Positions 41,774 to 50,861 of a DNA stretch of 64,000 bases are shown piece after piece. The first letter of the stretch is position 1. The number at the start of each line of letters is the position of its first letter. This DNA is from Halopseudomonas phragmitis (lineage in GTDB: Bacteria > Pseudomonadota > Gammaproteobacteria > Pseudomonadales > Pseudomonadaceae): assembly GCF_002056295.1 (NCBI RefSeq), contig NZ_CP020100.1, forward strand, positions 1,201,501 through 1,265,500, written 5' to 3'. The translations under genes were made by a program, and so were the position numbers. The notes beneath the pieces are model-generated. The model ran no database searches. It had not been told where the DNA came from and saw only the letters and a list, made by a program, of their open reading frames with translations.

Positions 41774-44065
41774 TCAGGCCAGTTCGCTACGCAGTTGCTT
41801 GGCGGCTGCGACCATGTTGACCAGTGCTGCTTCGGTTTCCGGCCAGCCACGGGTTTTCAGACCGCAGTCGGGGTTGACCCACAGCCGTTCGGCCGGCACT
41901 CGCTGGGCAGCTTTTTTCATCAGCCGGGCCATTTCGGCGCTGCCGGGTACCCGTGGCGAGTGGATGTCGTACACCCCCGGGCCAATCTCGTTGGGGTAGT
42001 CGAAGCGCTCGAAGGCCTCCAGCAGTTCCATATCCGAGCGCGAGGTCTCGATGGTGATCACGTCGGCATCCATGGCGGCGATCGATTCGATCACGTCGTT
42101 GAACTCGCTGTAGCACATGTGCGTGTGGATCTGGGTTTCGTCACGCACGCCCGAGGCGGTCAGGCGGAACGACTCGGTGGCCCAGTCCAGGTACGCCTGC
42201 CATTGCGCCTTGCGCAGCGGCAAGCCTTCACGGAAGGCAGCCTCGTCGATCTGAATGACCTTGATGCCGGCGGCTTCCAGGTCGACCACTTCGTCGCGGA
42301 TGGCCAGGGCCAGTTGGCGCGCCTGCTGCTCGCGGGGGATGTCGTCACGCGGGAAGGACCACATCAGCATGGTCACCGGGCCGGTCAACATGCCTTTCAT
42401 CACCTTGTCGGTGCAGCTCTGGGCGTAGCTGATCCAGTCCACGGTCATCGGTTGCGGGCGGCTCAGGTCGCCGTAGATTACCGCCGGTTTGACGCAACGC
42501 GAGCCATAGCTCTGTACCCAGCCAAAACGGGTGAAGGCGTAGCCGTCGATCTGCTCGGCAAAGTACTCGACCATGTCGTTACGCTCGGCCTCGCCGTGCA
42601 CCAGCACGTCCAGGCCCAGTTGCTCCTGCACGCTGACCGCGTGGCGGATTTCGCTGTGCATGGCTTCGGTGTACTCGGCGGCGGAAATCTTGCCGGCCTT
42701 GAACGCCTGGCGGGCCAGGCGGATTGCCGGGGTCTGCGGGAAGGAGCCGATGGTGGTCGTGGGGAAGGGCGGCAACTTCAGGCGTGCGCGCTGCAGCTCG
42801 ATGCGCTGGGCAAAGGGCGACTGACGCTGGCTGTCCTGTGCGCTGATAGCGGCCAGGCGCGCTTGCACGGCCGGCTTGTGGATGCGCGGCGATGCGGCGC
42901 GGCTGGCTTGTATGGCGCGGCTCTCGGCCAGGGCTGCTTGCACCTCGGCGGCTTCCGGTTCGCGCAGGGCCTGGGCCAGTACGGCAACTTCACGGCACTT
43001 CTGCACGGCAAAGGCCAGCCAGCTCTTCAGTTCGGCGTCGAGCTGGTCTTCACGCGTCAGGTCGACTGGGCTATGCAGCAGCGAGCAACTGGGGGCCACC
43101 CACAGGCGCTCGCCAAGCCGTTCTTGCGCTTGTTGCAGCACGTTCAGGGCTTGTTCCAGGTCGGTACGCCAGACGTTGCGGCCGTTGACCACGCCGAGCG
43201 ACAGCACCTTGTAGGCCGGCAGGCGGTCGAGGATAGTCGGGAACTGCTCCGGGGCGCGTACCAGGTCGATATGCAGGCCGTCCACCGGCAGACCGGCGGC
43301 CAGGCCGAGGTTGTCTTCCAGGCCGGCGAAGTAGGTGGCGATCAGCTTCTTGCCCGGTTCTTTCTGCAACAGGTTGTAGGCGCGCTCGAAGGCGTTCTTC
43401 CAGTCCTGCGGCAGATCCAGGGCCAGGATCGGCTCGTCGATTTGTACCCATTCGATACCTTGCGCAGCCAGACGCTGGAGGATTTCACCGTAAACCGGCA
43501 GCAGGCGCTCGAGCAGGTCGAGGCGGTTGAAGTCGCTACCTTTTTCCTTGCCCAGCCACAGGTAGGTCAGCGGGCCGATCAGTACCGGCTTGAGGTTGTG
43601 CCCCAGAGCCTGGCCCTCTTCGACCTCTTCAAACAGCTGTTCCCAGCTCAGGGCGAACTGCTGGTCAGCGGTGAATTCGGGGACCAGGTAGTGGTAGTTG
43701 GTATCGAACCACTTGGTCATTTCCTGAGCATGCGCGCCGCCACAGCAACTGTCTTGAGTGACGCCACGGGCCATGCCGAACAGGGTGTCCAGGGTCGGCT
43801 TGGTGCCGTGTGCATGGAAGCGTTCAGGGATCACGCCGAAGGTCAGCGAGTGGGTCAGCACCTGGTCGTACCAGGCGAAGTCGCCAACCGGCAGCAGTGC
43901 GATGCCGGCGTCTTTCTGGACTTGCCAGTGGGTGGCACGCAGCTCGCGGCCAACGGCGCGCAGGCCGGCTTCATCCAGATCGCCTTTCCAGTAGGCTTCC
44001 TGGGCTTTTTTCAGTTCACGGTCGCGGCCAATGCGCGGAAAACCGAGATTGTGGGTCAATGCCAT
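41774..44065 (-). CDS. metE: Cobalamin-independent methionine synthase
   Basis: MetE transfers a methyl group from 5-methyltetrahydropteroyltriglutamate to homocysteine to make methionine. The 763 residues start with the family signature [19 protein letters not shown]. The C-terminal catalytic barrel carries the zinc-ligand motifs [10 protein letters not shown] (His and Cys), the [13 protein letters not shown] segment and the last cysteine in [12 protein letters not shown]. The ATG at 44065 (MALTHN) has a GGAGGG site, which lies inside a 9-bp hairpin. Two inverted repeats further upstream could be operators. A strong terminator follows. Confidence 0.98.
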   Translation of the reverse strand: MALTHNLGFPRIGRDRELKKAQEAYWKGDLDEAGLRAVGRELRATHWQVQKDAGIALLPVGDFAWYDQVLTHSLTFGVIPERFHAHGTKPTLDTLFGMARGVTQDSCCGGAHAQEMTKWFDTNYHYLVPEFTADQQFALSWEQLFEEVEEGQALGHNLKPVLIGPLTYLWLGKEKGSDFNRLDLLERLLPVYGEILQRLAAQGIEWVQIDEPILALDLPQDWKNAFERAYNLLQKEPGKKLIATYFAGLEDNLGLAAGLPVDGLHIDLVRAPEQFPTILDRLPAYKVLSLGVVNGRNVWRTDLEQALNVLQQAQERLGERLWVAPSCSLLHSPVDLTREDQLDAELKSWLAFAVQKCREVAVLAQALREPEAAEVQAALAESRAIQASRAASPRIHKPAVQARLAAISAQDSQRQSPFAQRIELQRARLKLPPFPTTTIGSFPQTPAIRLARQAFKAGKISAAEYTEAMHSEIRHAVSVQEQLGLDVLVHGEAERNDMVEYFAEQIDGYAFTRFGWVQSYGSRCVKPAVIYGDLSRPQPMTVDWISYAQSCTDKVMKGMLTGPVTMLMWSFPRDDIPREQQARQLALAIRDEVVDLEAAGIKVIQIDEAAFREGLPLRKAQWQAYLDWATESFRLTASGVRDETQIHTHMCYSEFNDVIESIAAMDADVITIETSRSDMELLEAFERFDYPNEIGPGVYDIHSPRVPGSAEMARLMKKAAQRVPAERLWVNPDCGLKTRGWPETEAALVNMVAAAKQLRSELA

Positions 44066-44071
44066 GGGGGT

Positions 44072-44098
44072 TCCCTCCATCAAAAATCAATGGAGGGA
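44072..44098 (-). promoter_or_regulatory. metE leader hairpin covering the Shine-Dalgarno sequence
   Basis: On the minus strand TCCCTCCAT and ATGGAGGGA form a perfect 9-bp stem with a 9-base, U-rich loop (TGATTTTTG). The GGAGGG ribosome site for metE is wholly inside the 3' arm, 7-8 bases from the ATG. Folding would block translation, which suggests a thermosensor, a small-RNA target or another translational switch. Confidence 0.7.
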
Positions 44099-44114
44099 TT
44101 CTCAAGGCCTGGCG

Positions 44115-44163
44115 ATCACGAAACAAACTCATTTTCTTCGTGATGAACATAAGTTTTGTTCAT
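44115..44163. promoter_or_regulatory. Two adjacent inverted repeats upstream of metE
   Basis: Repeat 1: ATCACGAA and TTCGTGAT, perfect 8-base arms with a 14-base spacer (44115-44144). Repeat 2: ATGAACA and TGTTCAT, perfect 7-base arms with a 7-base spacer (44143-44163). Repeat 2 contains TGAA and TTCA half-sites as in MetR boxes, but with 11 rather than 5 bases between them. They share the 128-base gap between metE and the glutathione S-transferase gene, both on the minus strand. Confidence 0.6.
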
Positions 44164-44193
44164 GTTGCGTAGCGCCGCCTGTTCAGCAACGTT

Positions 44194-44781
44194 TCAGGGC
44201 TTGGGCAGATAGCCGGGCAGGGCTTCCAGACGCTCAAACCAGCGGGCGATATGCGGATACGGCTGCAGGTCTACGCCGCCTTCGGGGGCCAGCACTACGT
44301 ATGGGTACACCGCGCAGTCGGCAATCGTCGGCCGGCCAAGCGCCAGCCAGTCATGCTCGGCCAGGTGCGAATCGAGTACCGACAGCACGGCTGGCGATTT
44401 GTCCAGCGCCGCAGCCTGGTCCAGCGGGTAGCCAAACTTCTGCACCAGACGCGCGGCACACAGGCTGTGCTGCACCTCATTGGCGGCGAATGACAGCCAC
44501 TGCACAATCTCGGCCTGACCCTGCGGATGCGCCGGCCACCAGGCCAGCCCACCGTAGCTGCCTGCCAGATACACCAGGATGGCCTGTGAGTCGCGCAGGG
44601 CCAGCTTGCCGTCTTGCAGCACCGGTACCTGCCCCAGCGGGTTCAGGTCGATCAGCGGCGGTTTTTTATGCGCGCCGTTAGGGATGTCTACTGTGGTTAG
44701 CTCCAGATCAATATTGGCCAGCGCCGCAAAGAGCCGCACCTTGTAGCAGTTGCCGGAAGCGTCCAGGTTGTACAGTTTCAT
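44194..44781 (-). CDS. Glutathione S-transferase
   Basis: The 195-residue cytosolic glutathione transferase has an N-terminal thioredoxin-like domain (MKLYNLDASGNCYKVRLFAAL, with NPLGQVPVLQDG and the glutathione gamma-Glu site DSQAILVYLA around residues 64-73) and a C-terminal helical domain with the conserved TIADCAVYPY motif. The substrate is unknown; detoxification of electrophiles is typical. Its start codon overlaps the stop of the upstream VOC protein gene (TAATG), so the two form an operon opposite a LysR-type regulator. Confidence 0.93.
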   Translation of the reverse strand: MKLYNLDASGNCYKVRLFAALANIDLELTTVDIPNGAHKKPPLIDLNPLGQVPVLQDGKLALRDSQAILVYLAGSYGGLAWWPAHPQGQAEIVQWLSFAANEVQHSLCAARLVQKFGYPLDQAAALDKSPAVLSVLDSHLAEHDWLALGRPTIADCAVYPYVVLAPEGGVDLQPYPHIARWFERLEALPGYLPKP

Positions 44782-45206
44782 TACGCGTGTTCCTCTACCA
44801 GTTGATTGAATTCCAGGACATTGCCATCGGGATCGCGGATGAACAGGGCGATTCGCCGGGGGCCAATGTGATGCGGCCCTTCGGTGATGACGATGCCCTG
44901 TGCATCCAGCCAGCGTTGCAGCGCTGACAGGTCATCGACAATGAAAGCCGGGTGGGTGATGCCCGGTAGTTTGACCGGCTCATCCAGCAGAACGTTGTGG
45001 GCGGCAGGCTGGCGCGCGCCATTGAAGATCAGGTTGATCCGCACGCCGTCCGGGCTAAGCATTTCGTTGGCCTCGAACTGCGGAAAGCTCATGCTCTCCA
45101 CAAAGCCGAGCGCCTGGTAAAAAGTCATGGCCCGATTCTTGTCGCTGACACGTATTCCGATATGATCGTAAGCCAGTATGCGAGCGGGGCTGTGGTGGTG
45201 GCTCAT
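44781..45206 (-). CDS. VOC-family (glyoxalase-like) protein
   Basis: The 141-residue vicinal oxygen chelate protein has paired beta-alpha-beta-beta-beta modules: YDHIGIRVSDKNRAMTFYQALGF near the start and GITHPAFIVDDLSALQRWLDAQG, then FIRDPDGNVLEFNQLV near the end. Probable metal ligands are the first His and the last Glu. The ATG at 45206 follows GGAG; the frame extends to 45347 without support. It probably acts with the glutathione S-transferase whose gene overlaps it. Substrate unknown. Confidence 0.9.
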   Translation of the reverse strand: MSHHHSPARILAYDHIGIRVSDKNRAMTFYQALGFVESMSFPQFEANEMLSPDGVRINLIFNGARQPAAHNVLLDEPVKLPGITHPAFIVDDLSALQRWLDAQGIVITEGPHHIGPRRIALFIRDPDGNVLEFNQLVEEHA

Positions 45207-45321
45207 GGTGTAGATACTCCAGGTGACATCAGTCGCTGTAGTGTCCACTCTGGCAGGCCTTTCACCTATGCCGCGCACCTGACATGACCTGTGCAACACA
45301 TGCACAAATCCAAAGGTGGCT

Positions 45322-46236
45322 ATGGACAGGCTCAAGGCAATGGCCAATTTCGTGCGGATCGTCGACAGCGGCAGCCTGAGTGGCGCCGCCGACGCGACAG
45401 GGCAGTCGGTCGCCTCGCTGGTGCGCTCGCTGGCGGCTCTGGAGCGTCATCTCGGAGTACGGCTGCTGAACCGCACCACCCGCAGTATGGCACTGACCCA
45501 CGAAGGCGAAGAGTACCTGGCCTGGAGTCGCCGGATCCTGGCGGATTTCGACGACATGGAGCAGCGCCTTGATGCGCGCGATGGCAGCGTGCGAGGTCTG
45601 CTGCGTATTACCGCCCCGGTGGAGTTCGGGCAGCGCTATCTGGCCCCGCTGGTGAATGACTTTCTCAAGGAGTACGCGCAAATCAGTGTCGAGCTGACAT
45701 TCAGCGACCAGATACTGCCCCTGCTCGATGAGCGGCTCGATCTGGCGCTACGCATCGGCCACCTGCCGGATTCCAACATGGTCGCCCGCCAGATCGGCGC
45801 TACCCGCCTGGTTACCTGCGCCAGCCCGGATTACCTGCGCAGCGCTCCGGCCATCGACACGCCGGAAGCCCTGCGCGAGCACGCCTGCATCACGCTGCTC
45901 ACCCAAGGTCGCCACTGGCACTACCGTCACAACGGCCAGGACCGCGCAGAAACCATCATCCCCAAACTGGCCTGCAACCAGATCCGCGCCGCCAACCAGG
46001 CCTGCGTACAGGGTGTGGGCATTACCCGTTTGATGCATTACCAGGTGGCCGATGAACTGGCTGACGGCCGCCTGGTCCGAGTGCTGAGCGAGTTTGAACC
46101 GGCGGATATCCCGATTCAGTTGGTCTATCCGCACGCCTTGCAGCTATCGCCGCGAGTGAGGGCGTTTGTGGAGTGGGTGTGTCCGCGGCTGGAGAGAGTG
46201 GTGCCTTGGCCGGATGAGGGGCGTTCTGCCATTTAA
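45322..46236 (+). CDS. LysR-type transcriptional regulator
   Basis: The 304-residue LysR regulator has an N-terminal winged helix-turn-helix (MDRLKAMANFVRIVDSGSL, AADATGQSVASLVRSLAALE) and an effector domain beginning near residue 90 (GLLRITAPVEFGQRYLAP). The ATG at 45322 is preferred over the GTG at 45316 because AAAGGTGG lies close upstream. It is divergent from the VOC/glutathione S-transferase pair and probably regulates it. The yddG-like gene follows 30 bases downstream on the same strand and may be co-transcribed. Confidence 0.93.
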   Translation: MDRLKAMANFVRIVDSGSLSGAADATGQSVASLVRSLAALERHLGVRLLNRTTRSMALTHEGEEYLAWSRRILADFDDMEQRLDARDGSVRGLLRITAPVEFGQRYLAPLVNDFLKEYAQISVELTFSDQILPLLDERLDLALRIGHLPDSNMVARQIGATRLVTCASPDYLRSAPAIDTPEALREHACITLLTQGRHWHYRHNGQDRAETIIPKLACNQIRAANQACVQGVGITRLMHYQVADELADGRLVRVLSEFEPADIPIQLVYPHALQLSPRVRAFVEWVCPRLERVVPWPDEGRSAI

Positions 46237-46266
46237 ATCAAGCAGTTGGGCAGTAAGTAGAGCGGT

Positions 46267-47181
46267 ATGAACAGGCATAACAAGGCAACACTCATCGGGC
46301 TTATCGCAATTGTGCTGTGGAGCTCGATAGTCGGCCTGATTCGTGGCGTCAGCGAAAGCCTCGGGGCGGTCGGCGGAGCTGCGATGATCTACAGCGTGGC
46401 GTCGGTGATGCTGTTATTCACGGTCGGTTTTCCGAAGCTTGGCCGGTTCCCGCGGCGCTATCTCGTCTGGGGCAGCGTGCTGTTCGTTAGTTACGAGCTG
46501 TGCCTGGCCTTGTCGATTGGCTACGCCAACACCAGCCGGCAAGCCATCGAAGTAGGCATGGTCAATTACATGTGGCCGGCTTTCACCATCCTGGCGGCCA
46601 TCCTGTTTAACAAGCAGCACTCCAGCCTGTTGATCATTCCCGGTTTTCTGCTGGCGATGCTTGGCATCTGCTGGGTGTTGGGTGGTGAGCAGGGGCTGGA
46701 TTTTGCCGGGATGGTGACGAATATCCAGGACAATCCCCTCAGTTATGGGCTGGCTTTCACGGGGGCGGTGATCTGGGCGGCGTATTGCACGGTGACCACG
46801 CGCATTGCCGGTGGGCAGAACGGCATTACCTTGTTTTTCATGCTGACGGCTTTGGCGTTGTGGATCAAATACAGCGCTGGTGGCGGTGGCACGATGGACT
46901 TCAGCCTCCATGCGGTGATTTATCTGCTGATGGCTGCCTCGGCGATGGGGTTTGGTTATGCCGCCTGGAACGTTGGCATCTTGCACGGTAACGTCACCAT
47001 CCTCGCTGGCGCGTCGTATTTCATTCCGGTGCTGTCTGCGGCTTTGGCGGCCATGCTGCTGCGCACACCACTGTCGCTGTCGTTCTGGCAAGGTGCGCTG
47101 ATGGTCTGCATCGGCTCGATCCTGTGCTGGTTTGCAACCCGTGCCCGGCCAATGAAACAGCTTGTCGATGACGCGGTGTAG
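46267..47181 (+). CDS. yddG: YddG-type aromatic amino acid exporter (DMT superfamily)
   Basis: The 304-residue protein has ten hydrophobic spans and two EamA-type halves. The sequence around MNRHNKATLIGLIAIVLWSS and VSYELCLALSIGYANTSRQA matches YddG, which exports aromatic amino acids and paraquat-like compounds in enteric bacteria. WVLGGEQGLDF and ASYFIPVLSALAAMLL-like segments support the fold. It follows the LysR-type gene closely. Substrate specificity in this organism is inferred from family only. Confidence 0.85.
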   Translation: MNRHNKATLIGLIAIVLWSSIVGLIRGVSESLGAVGGAAMIYSVASVMLLFTVGFPKLGRFPRRYLVWGSVLFVSYELCLALSIGYANTSRQAIEVGMVNYMWPAFTILAAILFNKQHSSLLIIPGFLLAMLGICWVLGGEQGLDFAGMVTNIQDNPLSYGLAFTGAVIWAAYCTVTTRIAGGQNGITLFFMLTALALWIKYSAGGGGTMDFSLHAVIYLLMAASAMGFGYAAWNVGILHGNVTILAGASYFIPVLSAALAAMLLRTPLSLSFWQGALMVCIGSILCWFATRARPMKQLVDDAV

Positions 47182-47183
47182 TC

Positions 47184-47201
47184 CGGGAGCAGATGCTCCC
47201 G
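47184..47201. repeat. Short palindrome of the GGGAGC-TGCTCCC type
   Basis: A perfect 7-bp stem (CGGGAGC / GCTCCCG) with a 4-base loop begins 2 bases after the yddG stop. There is no T-run, so it is at best a weak terminator. It closely resembles the palindrome at 15284-15303. Confidence 0.55.
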
Positions 47202-47299
47202 TCTCCCAGGGGCTCCATCCGCCCTACCTATGCCTGGGCATACGCCTGAGTGAGGCAACTGGTGGCTGTGACCCGTGAGTTCTACACTGGCCGACACTA

Positions 47300-47457
47300 G
47301 GGAACCACTGAAAAACTACCTGCGTTGGCAATACTGCGTTAAAAACAGCCTCGATCGCGAGCCCGGTCAAAATGCTCATTTACACCGCGTAAACTGCGCT
47401 TTTTCGGCTGTTTTTGCCTTGTCTTGCCTGCCTCGCCTACGTTTTTCAGAGGCTCCC
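47300..47457. mobile_element. MITE-like element between yddG and the crotonase gene
   Basis: A 158-base element with terminal inverted repeats: GGGAACCACTGAAAAACTAC at the left and the complement of GGGAGCCTCTGAAAAACGTA at the right. The core has TACTGCGTTAAAAACAG, ATGCTCATTTACA, GTAAACTGCGC and CTGTTTTTGCCTTG, as in the elements at 32141 and 54895. No coding capacity. It occupies most of the 311-base gap between the genes. Confidence 0.78.
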
Positions 47458-47492
47458 TGGATGAATAATGCTGACCGAATGGAGCTTGCCCT

Positions 47493-48353
47493 ATGTCCTA
47501 CGAAACCCTCGATTACCAGGTTCAGGATGGCATCCTGACCTTGACCCTGAATCGTCCCGAGCGGATGAATGCCTTCAACGGCCAGATGCGCCGTGATCTG
47601 ATCGCTGCCTTTGATGCCGCCGATGCCGATGATGCGGTGCGGGTGATTGTGATGACCGGGGCTGGCAAGGCGTTTTGTGCCGGGGCCGACCTGGAGAAGG
47701 GTGGTGATACCTTCAACCGCCACAAGCGCCAGGACCAGCCCGAGGGCGATGATCTGCGTGACGGCGGCGGTACGGTGTCGCTGCGGATCTACGAGAGCAC
47801 CAAGCCGGTGATCGGGGCGTTCAACGGTGCGGCGGTGGGTGTCGGCGTGACCATGACCCTGCCAATGGATATTCGCCTGGCCTCGACCAATGCCAAGTTT
47901 GGCTTTGTGTTTGCCCGCCGCGGGATCACCATGGAGGCCTGCTCGAGCTGGTTCCTGCCGCGCCTGGTTGGCCCGATGCAGGCCGCCGAGTGGGTCTATA
48001 CCGGCCGCGTGTTTGGTGCCGAGGAGGCGCTCAAGGGCGGCCTGGTGCGCAGCCTGCACGAGCCAGATGAGCTGCTGCCGGCGGCCTATGCGTTGGCCCG
48101 TGAGATTGCCGACAACACCTCGGGCATGTCGGCGCTGCTGAACCGTCAGTTGTTGTGGCGGATGATGGCGGCCGATCATCCGATGGAGGCCCACATTGTC
48201 GATTCGCGGGCGATTGCCTTTATGGGTGAGTCGGCCGATGCCAAGGAGGGAGTGCAGTCGTTCCTGGAGAAACGTGCGCCGCAGTTCAAGCTGAGTCCGA
48301 GCAAGGATCGGCCGGGGTTTTATCCGTGGTGGGATGAACGCAAGTTTCGCTGA
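47493..48353 (+). CDS. Crotonase / enoyl-CoA hydratase family protein
   Basis: The 286-residue crotonase-fold protein shows LTLNRPERMNAFNG near the start, the first oxyanion-hole segment GAGKAFCAGADLEKGG (about 55-70), and the second AFNGAAVGVGVTMTLPMDIRLAS (about 109-131). An acyl-CoA substrate is expected. The catalytic glutamates of true enoyl-CoA hydratase are not both obvious, so another reaction (isomerase, hydrolase) is possible. It is a single gene flanked by a MITE-like element and a REP pair. Confidence 0.92.
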   Translation: MSYETLDYQVQDGILTLTLNRPERMNAFNGQMRRDLIAAFDAADADDAVRVIVMTGAGKAFCAGADLEKGGDTFNRHKRQDQPEGDDLRDGGGTVSLRIYESTKPVIGAFNGAAVGVGVTMTLPMDIRLASTNAKFGFVFARRGITMEACSSWFLPRLVGPMQAAEWVYTGRVFGAEEALKGGLVRSLHEPDELLPAAYALAREIADNTSGMSALLNRQLLWRMMAADHPMEAHIVDSRAIAFMGESADAKEGVQSFLEKRAPQFKLSPSKDRPGFYPWWDERKFR

Positions 48354-48367
48354 CCGGGGCTGGCTGT

Positions 48368-48466
48368 GGATTGCCACGGGCCTGCGGCCCTCGCAATGAC
48401 GGTCAAAACCACCACCAACTTCACACCACCCCCGTCATTGCGAGGGCTATAGGCCCGTGGCAATCC
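48368..48466. repeat. Paired inverted REP elements between the crotonase gene and gloA
   Basis: An inverted unit (GGATTGCCACGGG to CGCAATGACGG, 48368-48402) faces a forward unit (CGTCATTGCGAGGG to GTGGCAATCC, 48433-48466), 30 bases apart. Same family as the units at 8689, 10884, 16189, 50837 and 55440. Confidence 0.82.
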
Positions 48467-48544
48467 AGGGGTGCAGGTGGTTGCGCTTTGGTGGGGCGGT
48501 GGTAGTCTGCCGCTTTATCTGACTGAGCCGAAACAGGAGTCATC

Positions 48545-49087
48545 ATGAGCCGCCATTTCGAAGCCGCCCCGGGCCTGTGCGAGAACCGTGACCCGGGTAC
48601 CGAGGGTTTTGTGTTCAACCAGACCATGCTGCGGATCAAGTCGCCGGAGCGCACGCTGGATTTCTATACCCGGATCATGGGTATGACTCTGGTGAAGAAG
48701 CTGGATTTCCCGGAGATGAAGTTCAGCCTGTTCTTCCTGGCTGCGATCGACAGCCACGAGCTGGGCAACTGGTCGACTGATCCCAAGGAGCGCCTGGTGC
48801 AGACCTTTGGCCGCCCGGCGATGCTGGAGCTGACCCACAACTGGGGTACCGAGGACGATCCGGAGTTTGCCTACCACAACGGCAACGAAGAGCCGCGTGG
48901 GTTTGGCCACATTGGCTTTGCGGTGCCGGATCTGGATGCGGCCTGTGCGCGTTTCGAGTCCTTGGGCGTGAGCTTCGTCAAGCGCCCGCAAGACGGCAAG
49001 ATGAAGGATATCGCCTTCATCAAGGATCCGGACGGTTACTGGATTGAGCTGTTCACACCCGGTCGGCTGCCGGGCGTGCTGGGCTAA
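48545..49087 (+). CDS. gloA: Lactoylglutathione lyase (glyoxalase I)
   Basis: Glyoxalase I isomerises the hemithioacetal of methylglyoxal and glutathione to S-lactoylglutathione. The 180-residue length is the longer type typical of pseudomonads. All four metal ligands are recognisable: Gln in FNQTMLRIK, Glu in MLELTHNWG, His in GFGHIGFAVPD and Glu in GYWIELF. The ATG lies after ACAGGAG. It is convergent with the thioesterase gene. Confidence 0.96.
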   Translation: MSRHFEAAPGLCENRDPGTEGFVFNQTMLRIKSPERTLDFYTRIMGMTLVKKLDFPEMKFSLFFLAAIDSHELGNWSTDPKERLVQTFGRPAMLELTHNWGTEDDPEFAYHNGNEEPRGFGHIGFAVPDLDAACARFESLGVSFVKRPQDGKMKDIAFIKDPDGYWIELFTPGRLPGVLG

Positions 49088-49099
49088 GTCAGCGCGGCT

Positions 49100-49543
49100 T
49101 CACACCTGCAAGCGCGCCAGCGCTGCCCGCGGCCCGGCTGGGATCGGGCAGGGCTGGTTGCTGGCGCGGTCGACGAAGACGTGGACAAAGCGTCCGGCAG
49201 CACAGGCTTCGGCCTGCCCTTCCTTGAAAATCCCCAACTCGTATTGCACTGAACTGTTGCCCAGTTTGGCGACCCGCACGCCCACGGCGATCCGCTCGGG
49301 AAAGGCGATGGGGGCGAAGTAGTCGCACCCGGAGCTGACCACGAAGGCGACCTGCTCGCCGTGGTGAATATCTAGCCCGCCCTGTTCGATCAGCCAGCTG
49401 TTCACCGCACTGTCAAAGTAGCTGTAGTAGGTGACGTTGTTGACGTGACCATAGATGTCGTTGTCGTGCCAGCGGGTGGTGATCGGGTGCAGGTAGGGGT
49501 AGTCGTGGCGCTGGGGTTTGCTGTTCATGTTCATGCTCTTCAA
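49100..49543 (-). CDS. 4-hydroxybenzoyl-CoA thioesterase-like acyl-CoA thioesterase
   Basis: The 147-residue hot-dog-fold protein has the catalytic-aspartate segment TRWHDNDIYGHVNNVTYYSYFD (in two parts, Asp in WHDND near residue 27) and the later VGVRVAKLGNSSVQYELGIF strand pattern. It hydrolyses acyl-CoA thioesters; chain-length preference is unknown. The start at 49543 overlaps the stop of the upstream alcohol dehydrogenase gene by four bases; MNSKPQRH at 49528 is an alternative start. Confidence 0.92.
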   Translation of the reverse strand: MKSMNMNSKPQRHDYPYLHPITTRWHDNDIYGHVNNVTYYSYFDSAVNSWLIEQGGLDIHHGEQVAFVVSSGCDYFAPIAFPERIAVGVRVAKLGNSSVQYELGIFKEGQAEACAAGRFVHVFVDRASNQPCPIPAGPRAALARLQV

Positions 49544-50700
49544 TAGGCCTGCCGGTAGATGGCCAGGGCGTCGGCCTCGCTGACTTCACGCGGGTTGTTG
49601 ATCAGCAGGCGCTGCTGCAGCATGGCATCGCGAGCCAGCATCTCCAGGCTGGACTCGGGCACGCCGGCATCACGCAGACGGCTGGGCAGGTTGCAGCGTG
49701 GGCTGAGTTCGCTCAGGGCGTTGACCAGTTGTCCGGTCAGGCTGGCAGCGCTGCCGGGCTTGAGATCGGACACCAGCAGTGGTGCCAGTTCGGCGTACAG
49801 GTTCTGGGCGGCTGGGGCGTTGAAGGCGATCACGCTGGGCAGGACCAGGGCGTTGGACAGGCCATGAGGAATATGGAAATGCCCGCCCAGCGGATAGGCC
49901 AGGGCATGGACCGCCGCGACCGGCGCGTTGGCGAAGGCCTGGCCGGCGAGCAGGGCGCCGAGCAACATGGCCTGGCGTGCTTCGCGGTTGCTGCCGTTGT
50001 GGACGGCCTCGTCGAGGTTGGCGGCCAGCAGGCGCAGGGCTTCGCGGGCGAGCATGTCCGACAGCGGGTTCTTTTTCAGTTTGCTGGTGTAGGCCTCAAT
50101 GGCGTGGACCATGGCGTCGATGCCGGTGGCGGCGGTGACTGCCGGTGGCAGGCCCAGGGTCAGTTCGGCGTCGAGCACCGCTAGGTCGGGCAGCAGAATC
50201 GGTGAAACCACACCCATCTTGGTGGTTTCTCCGGTGGTGATGATGGCGATCTGAGTGACTTCCGAGCCGGTGCCGGCGGTGGTCGGGACCTGAATCAGCG
50301 GCAGACGCTGGCCTTTGGCGTTGCCGACCCCGTAGATATCGGCCAGTTGCTGCTGGCAGTCGGGGTGAGCCAGCAGGGCGATCAGCTTGGCCACGTCCAT
50401 CGAGCTGCCGCCACCAAAGCCGATGATCAGCTCGGCGCGCAGTGCCTTGGCCTGTGTGACGGCGGCCAGTACCACGGCTTCCGGCGGATCGGCGATCACC
50501 TGATCGAAGACTTCAACGCTCAGCCCGGCCTGGGCGAAGCCGGGCAGTACGCCATTGAGCAGGCCGTGCTGGGTAATGCCTGGGTCGGTGACGATCAGAA
50601 TCCGCTGGGCATTACGTTCACGGCACAGATCGGCCAAACGGCTGGCCGAGCCGGATTCGCAGAGAATCTGGGCGGTGGTGGCAAAGCTGAACGGTGTCAT
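49540..50700 (-). CDS. Iron-containing alcohol dehydrogenase
   Basis: This group III Fe-dependent alcohol dehydrogenase has 386 residues. The NAD-binding GGGSSMDVAKLIALL segment is at about residues 93-107. Metal ligands are in GIDAMVHAIEAY (Asp, His), and in HALAYPLGGHFHIPHGLSNAL (two His). The ATG at 50700 starts the family sequence (MTPFSFATTAQILCESG); the frame continues to 50754 without support. It overlaps the thioesterase gene. The natural alcohol is unknown. Confidence 0.94.
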   Translation of the reverse strand: MTPFSFATTAQILCESGSASRLADLCRERNAQRILIVTDPGITQHGLLNGVLPGFAQAGLSVEVFDQVIADPPEAVVLAAVTQAKALRAELIIGFGGGSSMDVAKLIALLAHPDCQQQLADIYGVGNAKGQRLPLIQVPTTAGTGSEVTQIAIITTGETTKMGVVSPILLPDLAVLDAELTLGLPPAVTAATGIDAMVHAIEAYTSKLKKNPLSDMLAREALRLLAANLDEAVHNGSNREARQAMLLGALLAGQAFANAPVAAVHALAYPLGGHFHIPHGLSNALVLPSVIAFNAPAAQNLYAELAPLLVSDLKPGSAASLTGQLVNALSELSPRCNLPSRLRDAGVPESSLEMLARDAMLQQRLLINNPREVSEADALAIYRQAY

Positions 50701-50836
50701 GGGGCCCTCGGCTGCACTGAGACATTTGGCACAACTGTATGAGGCCTGCGCCATGGCTGCAAGGGTTACAGCCCATGCTGGATGTTGTGAATGGCGGGCT
50801 ATGTAACGGTCAGGGCCGCTGGATTGCCGTATCTGT

Positions 50837-50861
50837 GGATTGCCGTGCTCGCAATGACGAT
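50837..50861. repeat. Degenerate inverted REP unit
   Basis: GGATTGCCGTGCTCGCAATGACG is a shortened copy of the inverted REP unit with most of the central stem lost. A second GGATTGCC at 50821 suggests a duplicated or eroded unit. It lies between the hemW stop and the alcohol dehydrogenase start, both minus strand. Confidence 0.6.

Noticed and set aside
41720-44143. An open frame of 807 codons on the strand opposite metE
   Set aside because: It is the antisense shadow of metE, caused by high GC; it has no ribosome site and no domain pattern.
44066-44193. Possible cobalamin riboswitch before metE
   Set aside because: The leader is at most 128 bases and has no B12-box; the hairpin alone does not make that aptamer.
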